Assembly (NCBI GenBank): GCA_027618475.1
Contig: JAQCEJ010000008.1
Coordinates: 31,048 to 95,047, forward strand
Direction of reading: 5' to 3'
Length of the DNA: 64,000 bases
Origin: Planctomycetota bacterium
GTDB taxonomy: Bacteria > Planctomycetota > Planctomycetia > Planctomycetales > Planctomycetaceae
The notes under the pieces: model-generated
The model's database searches: none
What the model was told of the DNA's origin: nothing
Seen by the model: the letters and a program-made list of their open reading frames with translations, nothing else
In this document: positions 36,886 to 44,992 of the stretch, piece by piece
Layout of the letters: each line of letters opens with the position of its first letter
Position numbering within the stretch: the first letter of the stretch is position 1
Program-made: the position numbers and the translations under genes

Positions 36886-39237
36886 TCAGACCGCCCGAAC
36901 CACAATTCGATTTCCGCTGACATGCACCACTTCGATCGGGCTCTCCGCCTCGACAAAGTCACCCTGGCTGACAACGTCGACGTATTGCCCGCCGATTTCC
37001 GCCTTGCCGGAAGGTCTGAGCATCGACACCGCCCTCCCCCGCTGACCCATCAGGGCGAGATTCGGTCCGGACGGCAGCAGGTGCGGATCGAGACGAGGGC
37101 CGTCGTATTCGTCGGGGTCTCCTCCCGGAGGCGTCAGGAACAACCGTCGGAAAAACGGCAGGCGGGGCATGAAATGATTCAACACCGACGCCAGTAGCAC
37201 AACGGCAATCAGCGAAGAACTCAATGTCCCCATAAACCCGATCAGTCGATCGGAATCGCTGGTCGGACCGAAATCGCCGAAGGTCTGACTCGCCATGATC
37301 ACCGAGCCGATGAGCAGCAGTCCTCCTGTCACGCCGAACACTCCGAATCCGGGGATCAGAAAGATTTCGATCGCGAGCAGTACCAGACCCAGCAGGAAAA
37401 CGACCACTTCCAGCCAGCCCGCCGTCCCGCCGAGAAACCGGCTCCAGAAAAACAGACTGAAGAACACCGCCGACATGATCCCGAAAAACCCCGTCAGCGT
37501 GTACAACTCGAAGTAGATGCACATGGCCCCGGCGACAAACAACAGCGAAGTCGCGGCCCGCGTGTTGAGAACGAACACCAGCGTGTCGACCCACGTTCGC
37601 TCGGCGGCGCGCAGCGTCACGTTCGCCGGAATCCCTAGGCGTTGTTTCAGTTCGTCCATGTCGGCGACCGGCGGTTCGGCGAGTTGCAATTCGTGGGCGC
37701 GGTTTCCGTTGACCGTGAGAAAATGGCCATGTCCCGCTTCGGGAATTTCGGCTCCGGCGATCCATTCTCCTCCCGATTCGGCGATTTCCGCCTCGGTCTT
37801 GAAGCTCATTCGGCCGGTCTTCGCATGACGCGCCCGGAAGACCTTCAAATCTTTGTTCGACATCGCTTCGGCAAGAGCCGGCGGTCGATTTTTTGCGACC
37901 GCGAGTTCTTTTAAATTAACGAGTAGCACGCTCAGCAGTTTTTCGGGAACCAGCTCGAACTGGCCATCCTGGTCGGTGTCGTGAATTGCCCCGGCGTCGC
38001 CGAATTTGGCCCGGGGAAGCATGTAAATCTCATCGCAACCGAGGGCGATAATCGCGGCTCCACTGATCGCTTCGCGCGGCACATACGCCACGGTCTTAAC
38101 CTTTCGGGACTGCAGTTCGGAAATCGTTTGTGCCAGTTCGATGCTCGAATGCATGTAACCGCCGGGGGAGTCGATTTCGAAAATCAGCAGATTGACCCCG
38201 GCGTTGATCGAGCGTTGAATCTGGCGGTCGATGAACTCGTGCAGAATCGGTTCGATCATGCCGTCGATGCGAATCAGGCGGACGACCGGAATCTCGCCGC
38301 TCGTCGGGTCTTCACGCATCGCTTCGCGGTTGAGGAGATAGATATCGGCGACCTCCGCCCGGGAATTCGCCAGGTGCATCACGAGTACATCCATTTGCCG
38401 GGCACTCTCGCCGCGAAACTGACCGATGACGCCGGCCTCTTTTATCGTCTCGACATCGTGGATTTCGGCCCGGCTGTCGCGAAGGCGTTCGAGTTCTTCA
38501 GGAGTCACCGATCGCGATTCGAAGAGGGGGTTTTGTTCGGTGCCGGTTTGCAGTTTGATTTGCAGGACCGAGACCTGTTGATCGAACATCCCCTGCACCA
38601 GGGCACGATTCACTTTTCGGTTGTGGCGATTCTCGACCAGCGAAAGTATCGATCGCTGTTCGTCGGCATCGAGAGGCTGCCCGCGGCCGATGTCTCCCAA
38701 CTCGGCGTAGGGATGCATCACGATCTCTTTGCAGGCGAGTGCGAGCACGACGTTGTAACCGGTCACCGTTTCGGGAACCCAGGCGACGGTGCGAAGGTTC
38801 GACGTCATTTCCGACGTCAATAATTTCGCCATCGCATACACCTGATGATACGGGCTCGTCCCCGGTGTGATTTCGAGAATGAGAACGGCTTCTTCCCGAT
38901 CTTTCGCCGCCTGGTTCTGCAGCGTGAGAATCGTGTTTTTCACTTTTCCCAGCAGCAGATCATCGACCGGGCTGGTGAGCGTCAAGAATCGCCCCGGAAT
39001 GCGTTTTTCAGGACCGGCGTCGGCGATCTCTTCGTCGACCGGTTCTTCCTTTGTCGCGGCATCGTTTTCCGCCGGTGGATCATCCTGTGCCAGCAGACCG
39101 CTGCGATTGGGGCAGCCCATCATCTGCAAAACAGGACTCCCCTCGCCAAGAATGCTGAAGACTGCCAGTGCGCAGAATGCCAGCGTCAGGCCGCGTGCAG
39201 AGAACGAGCGTTGTTGAACATCAGAGACGAATGGCAT
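36886..39237 (-). CDS. Long NfeD protein with ClpP-like protease domains
   Basis: 783 residues. The signal peptide (FCALAVFSILG) is followed by two tandem ClpP/crotonase-like domains: one at about 85-185 and one at about 320-420. The second has the oxyanion/SPGG element (EIDSPGGYMHSS) and the catalytic serine in ISGAA (S392). The first has Thr-Gly-Tyr in the same place, so it looks inactive. A block of membrane spans (about 570-720) and a C-terminal NfeD OB-fold (RGRAVSMLRPSGKAEIGGQYVDVVSQGDFVE) complete the long-NfeD architecture. Such proteases act at the membrane, sometimes on stomatin/flotillin partners. The frame opens at 39294, but ATG 39237 before the signal is preferred. Its leader holds a dispersed repeat copy. 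Confidence 0.88.
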   Translation of the reverse strand: MPFVSDVQQRSFSARGLTLAFCALAVFSILGEGSPVLQMMGCPNRSGLLAQDDPPAENDAATKEEPVDEEIADAGPEKRIPGRFLTLTSPVDDLLLGKVKNTILTLQNQAAKDREEAVLILEITPGTSPYHQVYAMAKLLTSEMTSNLRTVAWVPETVTGYNVVLALACKEIVMHPYAELGDIGRGQPLDADEQRSILSLVENRHNRKVNRALVQGMFDQQVSVLQIKLQTGTEQNPLFESRSVTPEELERLRDSRAEIHDVETIKEAGVIGQFRGESARQMDVLVMHLANSRAEVADIYLLNREAMREDPTSGEIPVVRLIRIDGMIEPILHEFIDRQIQRSINAGVNLLIFEIDSPGGYMHSSIELAQTISELQSRKVKTVAYVPREAISGAAIIALGCDEIYMLPRAKFGDAGAIHDTDQDGQFELVPEKLLSVLLVNLKELAVAKNRPPALAEAMSNKDLKVFRARHAKTGRMSFKTEAEIAESGGEWIAGAEIPEAGHGHFLTVNGNRAHELQLAEPPVADMDELKQRLGIPANVTLRAAERTWVDTLVFVLNTRAATSLLFVAGAMCIYFELYTLTGFFGIMSAVFFSLFFWSRFLGGTAGWLEVVVFLLGLVLLAIEIFLIPGFGVFGVTGGLLLIGSVIMASQTFGDFGPTSDSDRLIGFMGTLSSSLIAVVLLASVLNHFMPRLPFFRRLFLTPPGGDPDEYDGPRLDPHLLPSGPNLALMGQRGRAVSMLRPSGKAEIGGQYVDVVSQGDFVEAESPIEVVHVSGNRIVVRAV

Positions 39238-39249
39238 CGTTGACTCACT

Positions 39250-39340
39250 ACAAGGAGCTTCAAAACCCTCGGGACGCCGGGTCTTTCGGGGCATTCGGGA
39301 CGGTCATTTCTTCGCCAACCGGGTTATGAAACCAGTTCTA
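39250..39340 (-). repeat. Dispersed ~90-bp element, copy C
   Basis: On the minus strand it begins TAGAACTGGTTTCATAACCC and ends GGGTTTTGAAGCTCCTTGT. The outer arms GTTTCATAACCC and GGGTTTTGAAGC are complementary at 10 of 12 positions. Its 3' end is 12 bases before the ATG of the long NfeD gene, nearly the same distance as copy B from the glycosyltransferase ATG. Confidence 0.75.
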
Positions 39341-39581
39341 CTCTCTGTGAATTCGTACTGTGAACGTCGTTACGAGGCGGATTCCCCCACGAGAATGATC
39401 CGTGTTATTATACGGCTGTGCAAAATCGAACGTCAAACCGTTCTCGACGGTTCTTCAAATTACCCCCAAACGGCCACTGTTCTGCATAAAAAGAAGTGAG
39501 CTCGACTTTGGCCCATGCCAGACACCTTCTCTTCCACGCTGCCAACCCCCAATCCCCGACCCCCAACCCCTAATCTCTCAT

Positions 39582-41936
39582 CTACCGCATACTTGTCGGA
39601 TCGACATCCACCATCCAGTCGATGTCGTCCCATGCCGGAATTTCGCTTTGTGCGTCGTGCCAGAGTTGTTGCAATGCGGCGATCTCGGGGGAGGCAAGCA
39701 GCAGATGGTAGCGCAATAATCCCTGAAGTTTCAGTATCGGAGCAGGAGCCGGACCGAGAAAACGAATCGGCAAGGCCCGTTTCTCGGCGACACTTCGCAA
39801 TATACGAACGACCTCCGTTCCCGCCGACTTGACGAGTTCTTCGTTCTTGCCTTTGAGGACCATGCGGACGAAATGGACAAACGGCGGAGCCGACCGCGCC
39901 TGGCGATGCTCCAACTCCATCTTTACGAAGCTGAGATAATCGTGGTGCGCCGCCTGTACGATGCAGGGCTCGGTCGGTGAATTCGTTTGTACCAGCACAC
40001 GTCCACCGCGCGAACCGCGTCCCGTGCGACCCGCCACTTGTGCGATGAGTTGAAACGTTCGCTCGGTCGCTCGAAAGTCGGGCTGGTGCAGCGTCGTATC
40101 GGCTGAGATAACGCCGACGAGCGTGACCTGCGGAAAATCGAGCCCTTTGGCGATCATCTGCGTCCCGAGCAGAATCTGCACCTCTCCTTTGCGAAAGGCT
40201 TCGAGAGCCAGATCGTGGCTTCCCCGCTTCTTCATCGAATCGCTGTCCATGCGCATGCATTTCGCACCAGAAAATTTCGCACGGACTTCCTGTTCCAGTC
40301 GCTGCGTACCGATGCCGAGATAGCGAATATCCAGCTTGCCGCATTTCGGACACCGCGTCGGCGGAGGAGATTCATATTCGCAGAAATGACACAGCATGCG
40401 GTGCCCTTCGCGATGCCACGTGAGTGAAATATCGCAGTGCGGGCATTGCACGGTCTCGCCGCAACTCTTGCACCACAACGTCGGCGAATGGCCGCGAAGA
40501 TTGAGAAAGAGAATTACCTGCCCCTTATCTTCCAGAGATTCGTGAATTGCCGTCGTCAGCGCGCGGCCGATCGCTTCTCCTTTGCTGCAATACATATCCT
40601 GCCGGATGTCGACGATCGACACCGGGGGCAACGGCCGGCGTTCGACGCGGTGCATTAGTTGAATGAGCGTATCATGCTTTGCTTGCACACGTTGCCACGA
40701 TTCGAGTGTCGGCGTTGCCGAGCCGAGAATGAGCGGGACATTTTCGAGTTCTGCCCGCTTCCGTGCGACTTCGCGGGCGTGATATCGCGGGGCCGATTCC
40801 TGCTTGAATGACGTTTCGTGTTCTTCGTCGATCACGATAAGCCCGAGGTTGGGTGTTGGCGCGAAGACGGCGCTGCGGGCTCCTACGATCACCTGAACTC
40901 CCCCGCGTGCGATCTGCTGCCATTGCCAGTGACGATCGACATCGGTCAGATGGCTGTGCAGCACCGCCACCGAATCGAATCGGCTGCGAAACCGGCGAAT
41001 CGTCTGTGGCGTCAGACTGATTTCGGGAACCAGCACGATCGCCTGCCGGCCGTAGCTCACCACTTCGCGAATCGCCTGAATATAGACTTCGGTCTTGCCG
41101 CTCCCCGTTACGCCGTGTAATAAAAATGTTTCGTGTTCGGGTTTGCGGATCGACTTCAAGATCGTATCAACGGCTTGCTGTTGTTCGTCGTTGAGCGTCA
41201 GATCGGGCTCGCGCACGACAAGCGGTGTTTCGAACGTTGTCTCTCGGATCGTTCTCTGTGCGGCGATCCAACCTTTATTTCGCAGCGTCTGAATTACCCC
41301 TGTGCCACACTTCGCCAGTCCGGTGATTTCATTCGTGGCGATCGGCTTTTCAGCGAGACGCACCGTGTTGAGAACGGTGCGCTGCTTGGCCGTCAACTTC
41401 GAATGGAGGAGAGCCTCTTCCCCCTCGGTCGTGAGGGTAAATCCGAGAACCTCCCGCGTTCCGGCCTGCCGTTTGACGCTGGCGGGAATCACCGAATCGA
41501 GCACCTGTCCCCACGAACAGAAATAGCGTTCGGCGATCCACTGCGTCAGTGACATCATGCGAGGCGAGAGCAACGGCTCGCGATCGAGAATCGCCCCCAC
41601 CGATTTGAGGTTGCGTTTTCGGGTGTCTGCTTTCACGAGGTCGGCCAGAGGCAAAACATCGACACAATAGCCGGTGGTCGCTTTGTTCTTCACGCCGAAC
41701 GGCACTTCGACCCGTTGCCCCGGTTGCAACAGTTCGCGAATTGCGTCGGGAATGAGATAATCGAACGTGCGATCGAGAGCCGAGTTGAATGTCACCCGCG
41801 CGACCAGCCGATCGTTCCCTGCCTCCAGTTCCCAGCGCGGAGTTTCAGCCTGCCAGGGGGCGGGATCGAACAGAGTACGTTGCGGGTCAGTCAAAGAACA
41901 GTCCTCGAACAGTTCGTTGAAAAAATCGACGATCAA
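39582..41936 (-). CDS. priA: Primosomal protein N' (replication restart helicase PriA)
   Basis: 784 residues. The N-terminal 3' DNA-binding region (VARVTFNSALDRTFDYLIPD ... GQRVEVPFG) precedes a superfamily 2 helicase core: Walker A GVTGSGKTEV, DEEH box, LGSATPTLES, and the C-terminal motif RVAGRTGRG-like. The zinc-binding insert has eight cysteines in four CxxC-type pairs (CKSC, CPHC, CHFC, CPKC). PriA reloads the replisome at stalled forks. No ATG fits the start; the frame begins at TTG 41936 without a clear ribosome site, so the start is uncertain by ~40 residues. Confidence 0.95.
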   Translation of the reverse strand: MIVDFFNELFEDCSLTDPQRTLFDPAPWQAETPRWELEAGNDRLVARVTFNSALDRTFDYLIPDAIRELLQPGQRVEVPFGVKNKATTGYCVDVLPLADLVKADTRKRNLKSVGAILDREPLLSPRMMSLTQWIAERYFCSWGQVLDSVIPASVKRQAGTREVLGFTLTTEGEEALLHSKLTAKQRTVLNTVRLAEKPIATNEITGLAKCGTGVIQTLRNKGWIAAQRTIRETTFETPLVVREPDLTLNDEQQQAVDTILKSIRKPEHETFLLHGVTGSGKTEVYIQAIREVVSYGRQAIVLVPEISLTPQTIRRFRSRFDSVAVLHSHLTDVDRHWQWQQIARGGVQVIVGARSAVFAPTPNLGLIVIDEEHETSFKQESAPRYHAREVARKRAELENVPLILGSATPTLESWQRVQAKHDTLIQLMHRVERRPLPPVSIVDIRQDMYCSKGEAIGRALTTAIHESLEDKGQVILFLNLRGHSPTLWCKSCGETVQCPHCDISLTWHREGHRMLCHFCEYESPPPTRCPKCGKLDIRYLGIGTQRLEQEVRAKFSGAKCMRMDSDSMKKRGSHDLALEAFRKGEVQILLGTQMIAKGLDFPQVTLVGVISADTTLHQPDFRATERTFQLIAQVAGRTGRGSRGGRVLVQTNSPTEPCIVQAAHHDYLSFVKMELEHRQARSAPPFVHFVRMVLKGKNEELVKSAGTEVVRILRSVAEKRALPIRFLGPAPAPILKLQGLLRYHLLLASPEIAALQQLWHDAQSEIPAWDDIDWMVDVDPTSMR

Positions 41937-42001
41937 ACGTTGTAAACCAAAGGGAGCTTTTCTACTTGTGTTCCTGATGACTACGGTTTCGAGTCAAGCT
42001 C

Positions 42002-42045
42002 ACTGCCGGGCAAGCCGGCAGTACCACACAAGCCGGCAGTGTCAC
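42002..42045. repeat. Short GCCGGCAGT palindromes
   Basis: ACTGCCGGGCAAGCCGGCAGT is a palindrome, and a second ACAAGCCGGCAGT follows directly. The same palindrome lies inside the 17043-17181 element, so it may be a scattered short repeat. Confidence 0.45.
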
Positions 42046-42206
42046 ATATTCGCACTGCAACCCGAAACCATCTGTTCTCACTTATCCTTCATGCTTTAAT
42101 TCCTGACTACCCCCTGATCGATCGATGAAGTACGATAGACGGTATTGCGGGATGCGCGTCCCGTTATCATTCTATAGCAAACTTCCGACAGACAAAGTAG
42201 GGTGTG

Positions 42207-42875
42207 ATGCGGCTGGGAATTTTTGGCGGAACTTTTGACCCGATTCATGTCGGACATCTGGTGCTCGCAGAACAGTGTCGCGAGCAGTGCCGGCTCGACG
42301 AAGTCTGGTTCGTCCCCGCCGCGGCTCCGCCGCACAAGCTCGATTCGGCGATCACCCCCGGTAAACAGCGGGTCGAAATACTCGAACTGGCTGTCGCCGG
42401 GATGCCCCAGTTCAAGATCAGCGACATCGAACTGAAGCGAACCGGTTTGTCGTTTACGGTCGATACGCTCGGTGCGGTGAAAGCGGCGCATCCGCACGAT
42501 GAATTGTTTCTGCTGATTGGTGCCGATTCGCTGCACGACTTTCCCACGTGGCGCGACCCGGACCGCATCGCGGAACTGGCAACCATCGTCGCCGTTAATC
42601 GGGGCGAACCATCATCGGTCGACGCATCCACTTCGAGCGCGTTGCTCGGCGAGACGATTTCGTCGCGCATTCAATTCGTCACGATGCCGGGTATCGCCGT
42701 TTCCGCCACCGATTTGCGCGATCGCGTCGCGGCGGGTTGCTCGCTTCGCTTCCTCGTTCCCCGCGCGGTCGAAGAGTACATTGTGCAACATCGGTTGTAT
42801 CAGCAGGCGGACTCCGAACCGGTCTCGTCGTCGTTCGAAAATTCTGTATCAGGTTCTCAATCTTCTGGCTCTTGA
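42207..42875 (+). CDS. nadD: Nicotinate-nucleotide adenylyltransferase
   Basis: 222 residues. The nucleotidyltransferase signature GGTFDPIHVGHL is at the N-terminus, and the C-terminal ATP motif VSATDLRDRVAAG replaces the usual ISSTxIR. The enzyme adenylates nicotinate mononucleotide to form deamido-NAD in NAD synthesis. ATG 42207 (an adjacent GTG at 42204 is possible) has AGGG upstream. The last ~20 residues are Ser-rich and extend beyond the normal family end. It is followed by the GTPase gene after 31 bases. Confidence 0.93.
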   Translation: MRLGIFGGTFDPIHVGHLVLAEQCREQCRLDEVWFVPAAAPPHKLDSAITPGKQRVEILELAVAGMPQFKISDIELKRTGLSFTVDTLGAVKAAHPHDELFLLIGADSLHDFPTWRDPDRIAELATIVAVNRGEPSSVDASTSSALLGETISSRIQFVTMPGIAVSATDLRDRVAAGCSLRFLVPRAVEEYIVQHRLYQQADSEPVSSSFENSVSGSQSSGS

Positions 42876-42906
42876 TTCTTGTCTCTGGACCCCTGACTCT
42901 TCCAAC

Positions 42907-44835
42907 ATGTCGACAGCATTTTCGCAATGTGCCCAAATCGCGCGAGATCTTCACGAGTCGCTGCGGCAACTCGAGAAGTCGGTGAAAGACCTGGGGTGTG
43001 CACCCTTGTCCGGGCGCGAATGGTACGAACTGTTGCTGCAGAAACTTCTGCCGCAACTCACCGACGACGCTTTTCTCGTCACCGCCGTCGTCGGCGGCAC
43101 GAATATCGGCAAGAGCGTGATCTTCAATCACCTCGCCGGCGAACGGGCCAGCGCGACGAGTCCGCTCGCCTCGGGGACGAAGCACCCGGTGTGTCTCGTC
43201 CCGCCTGGATTTCAAGACAAGCATAGTCTTTCGGCGATCTTTCAGGGCTTCGTCCTCGAATCGTGGTCGAAGTCAGAAGCAGCACTCGAAGAGACGCCGC
43301 AAGACCGGCTTTTCTGGCGAACGAGTACCGCGGCTCCTTCCAACTTGCTGGTACTTGATACTCCCGACATCGACAGCGACGCCCCGATCAACTGGCGCAG
43401 GGCCGATATGATCCGCCGCAGTGCCGACGTGTTGATTGCCGTGCTCACGCAGCAGAAGTACAACGATTCCGCCGTGAAGCAGTTTTTCCGCAAGGCTGCC
43501 GATGAAGACAAAGCGATCGTCATCGTATTCAATCAATGTCTGCTCCCCGACGACGAACAATACTGGCCCGTCTGGCTGAACACGTTCTGCCGCGAGACCG
43601 GTATCGTACCCGAATACATCTATGTTGCCCCGAACGATCGGCAGGCCGCTGAACAGAATCGCCTGCCGTTCTACGAACGGTCCTGGTCGCCCGACGATTC
43701 CTCAACGGCATCGCCTTCTTCGACCGATCGGTCGCACAGTCTGCTCGAAGACATTTCCCGGTTGCATTTCGGGGACATCAAATTGCGCACGTTGCGTGGT
43801 TCGCTCCGTCAGGTCATCGACGCCGAACAGGGTCTTCCTTCGTATCTTCAAGAACTGAACACTCAAAGCGACGAGTTTGCCTCGGCGTCTCAACTTCTCA
43901 CGGCTCACAAGCTCGCTGAGATCGACAATTGGCCGATCGTTCCCAACAGCGCGATGATTGCCGAAATTCGCACATGGTGGAGCGAACAACGAACCGGCTG
44001 GTCGGCGAAGGTGCACGAGTTCTACAATTCAGTCGGGACCGGCCTTGCCTGGCCGTATCGTTTTGCCCGCGAAAAGCTTGCCGGTAAAGCCGCTCCGCCG
44101 ATGGATATCTACCGCAATCAGGAATGGTCGGTCATTCTCGAAACCGTCGACAAAATCTTCAAACAGCTTCACTGGATCTGCGAACTGGGACACCCGCTGC
44201 TACGGCCACGGCTTGAAAAATTGCTCACCGGTACGAATCGCAGCGACGTCGTGCATTATTTGCGAAAACAGCACGAAACGATCGATCTCCAGCAAGAACT
44301 GCACGATCGCATCGCCGCCGAACTCAAATTGTTTCGCGACGAGAGTCCTGATTTTTATCTCTTCTTCAAGCGACTCGACGAAACCGCTGCTGTCGCGCGG
44401 CCGGCTCTCAGCATCGCGTTGTTCGTCACGGGATTCGGACCGGCCGGAGACGCCGCCGCTCAGTTTCTGGGGCATTCGGCAATGCAATCGGTGTTTCATG
44501 TCGCCACCGATGTCGCCGGTGGAGCGGTGACCGCGGCGGTGGGTGAGACGGCGATCAGCAGCACAACCTCGAGCGGATTCGGTTATCTCGAAGCAAGATT
44601 TCGAGGTTTACATGCCGCTTTCGCCGCGGGTCGGGCGCAATGGCTGGCAGAACACATTCAAAAATGTCTTCTGGGAAATCTCCCGGAAGAATTGCAGACG
44701 GCGGCCGATATACCCAAATCGGCTGAGTTCGTCCGCGTGCAGGAGATTCTCGATCAACTGAATCGTTTTCAATTGGAATATGCACCTGATTCAGCGGTGA
44801 CAGCCGATGTTCCCGGAGAGCATAATGAGAGTTAA
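42907..44835 (+). CDS. Dynamin-like GTPase, first of tandem pair
   Basis: About 642 residues. P-loop GGTNIGKS at 63-70; the G3 motif is LDTPDIDSD; the G4-like motif is VFNQC rather than NKxD. The rest is helical, with a Gly/Ala-rich hydrophobic stretch (SIALFVTGFGPAGDAAAQFLG ... AGGAVTAAVGETAISS) that may insert in the membrane. This build recalls bacterial dynamin-like proteins, which come as adjacent pairs that form hetero-assemblies for membrane remodelling or repair. The open frame extends upstream to 42517, but that part overlaps nadD; ATG 42907 is chosen. The partner gene starts 157 bases after its stop. Confidence 0.82.
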   Translation: MSTAFSQCAQIARDLHESLRQLEKSVKDLGCAPLSGREWYELLLQKLLPQLTDDAFLVTAVVGGTNIGKSVIFNHLAGERASATSPLASGTKHPVCLVPPGFQDKHSLSAIFQGFVLESWSKSEAALEETPQDRLFWRTSTAAPSNLLVLDTPDIDSDAPINWRRADMIRRSADVLIAVLTQQKYNDSAVKQFFRKAADEDKAIVIVFNQCLLPDDEQYWPVWLNTFCRETGIVPEYIYVAPNDRQAAEQNRLPFYERSWSPDDSSTASPSSTDRSHSLLEDISRLHFGDIKLRTLRGSLRQVIDAEQGLPSYLQELNTQSDEFASASQLLTAHKLAEIDNWPIVPNSAMIAEIRTWWSEQRTGWSAKVHEFYNSVGTGLAWPYRFAREKLAGKAAPPMDIYRNQEWSVILETVDKIFKQLHWICELGHPLLRPRLEKLLTGTNRSDVVHYLRKQHETIDLQQELHDRIAAELKLFRDESPDFYLFFKRLDETAAVARPALSIALFVTGFGPAGDAAAQFLGHSAMQSVFHVATDVAGGAVTAAVGETAISSTTSSGFGYLEARFRGLHAAFAAGRAQWLAEHIQKCLLGNLPEELQTAADIPKSAEFVRVQEILDQLNRFQLEYAPDSAVTADVPGEHNES

Positions 44836-44992
44836 GCAGAAACAATCATCCTGTCTGAATGACGCCACTCCGATTTTTGCGTCTTTTGTGTTTTTTTGCG
44901 GCCAATTCCTTTATCGGTTTATTGCCTGATTCGCAATGGATCAACCGGTCTGGTGGGCCGGATGAAATGAAGCCTCAAGTAGAAACCTCGCC

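Noticed and set aside
37981..38823. Plus-strand open frame of 280 codons
   Set aside because: Opposite the long NfeD gene; composition is not protein-like.
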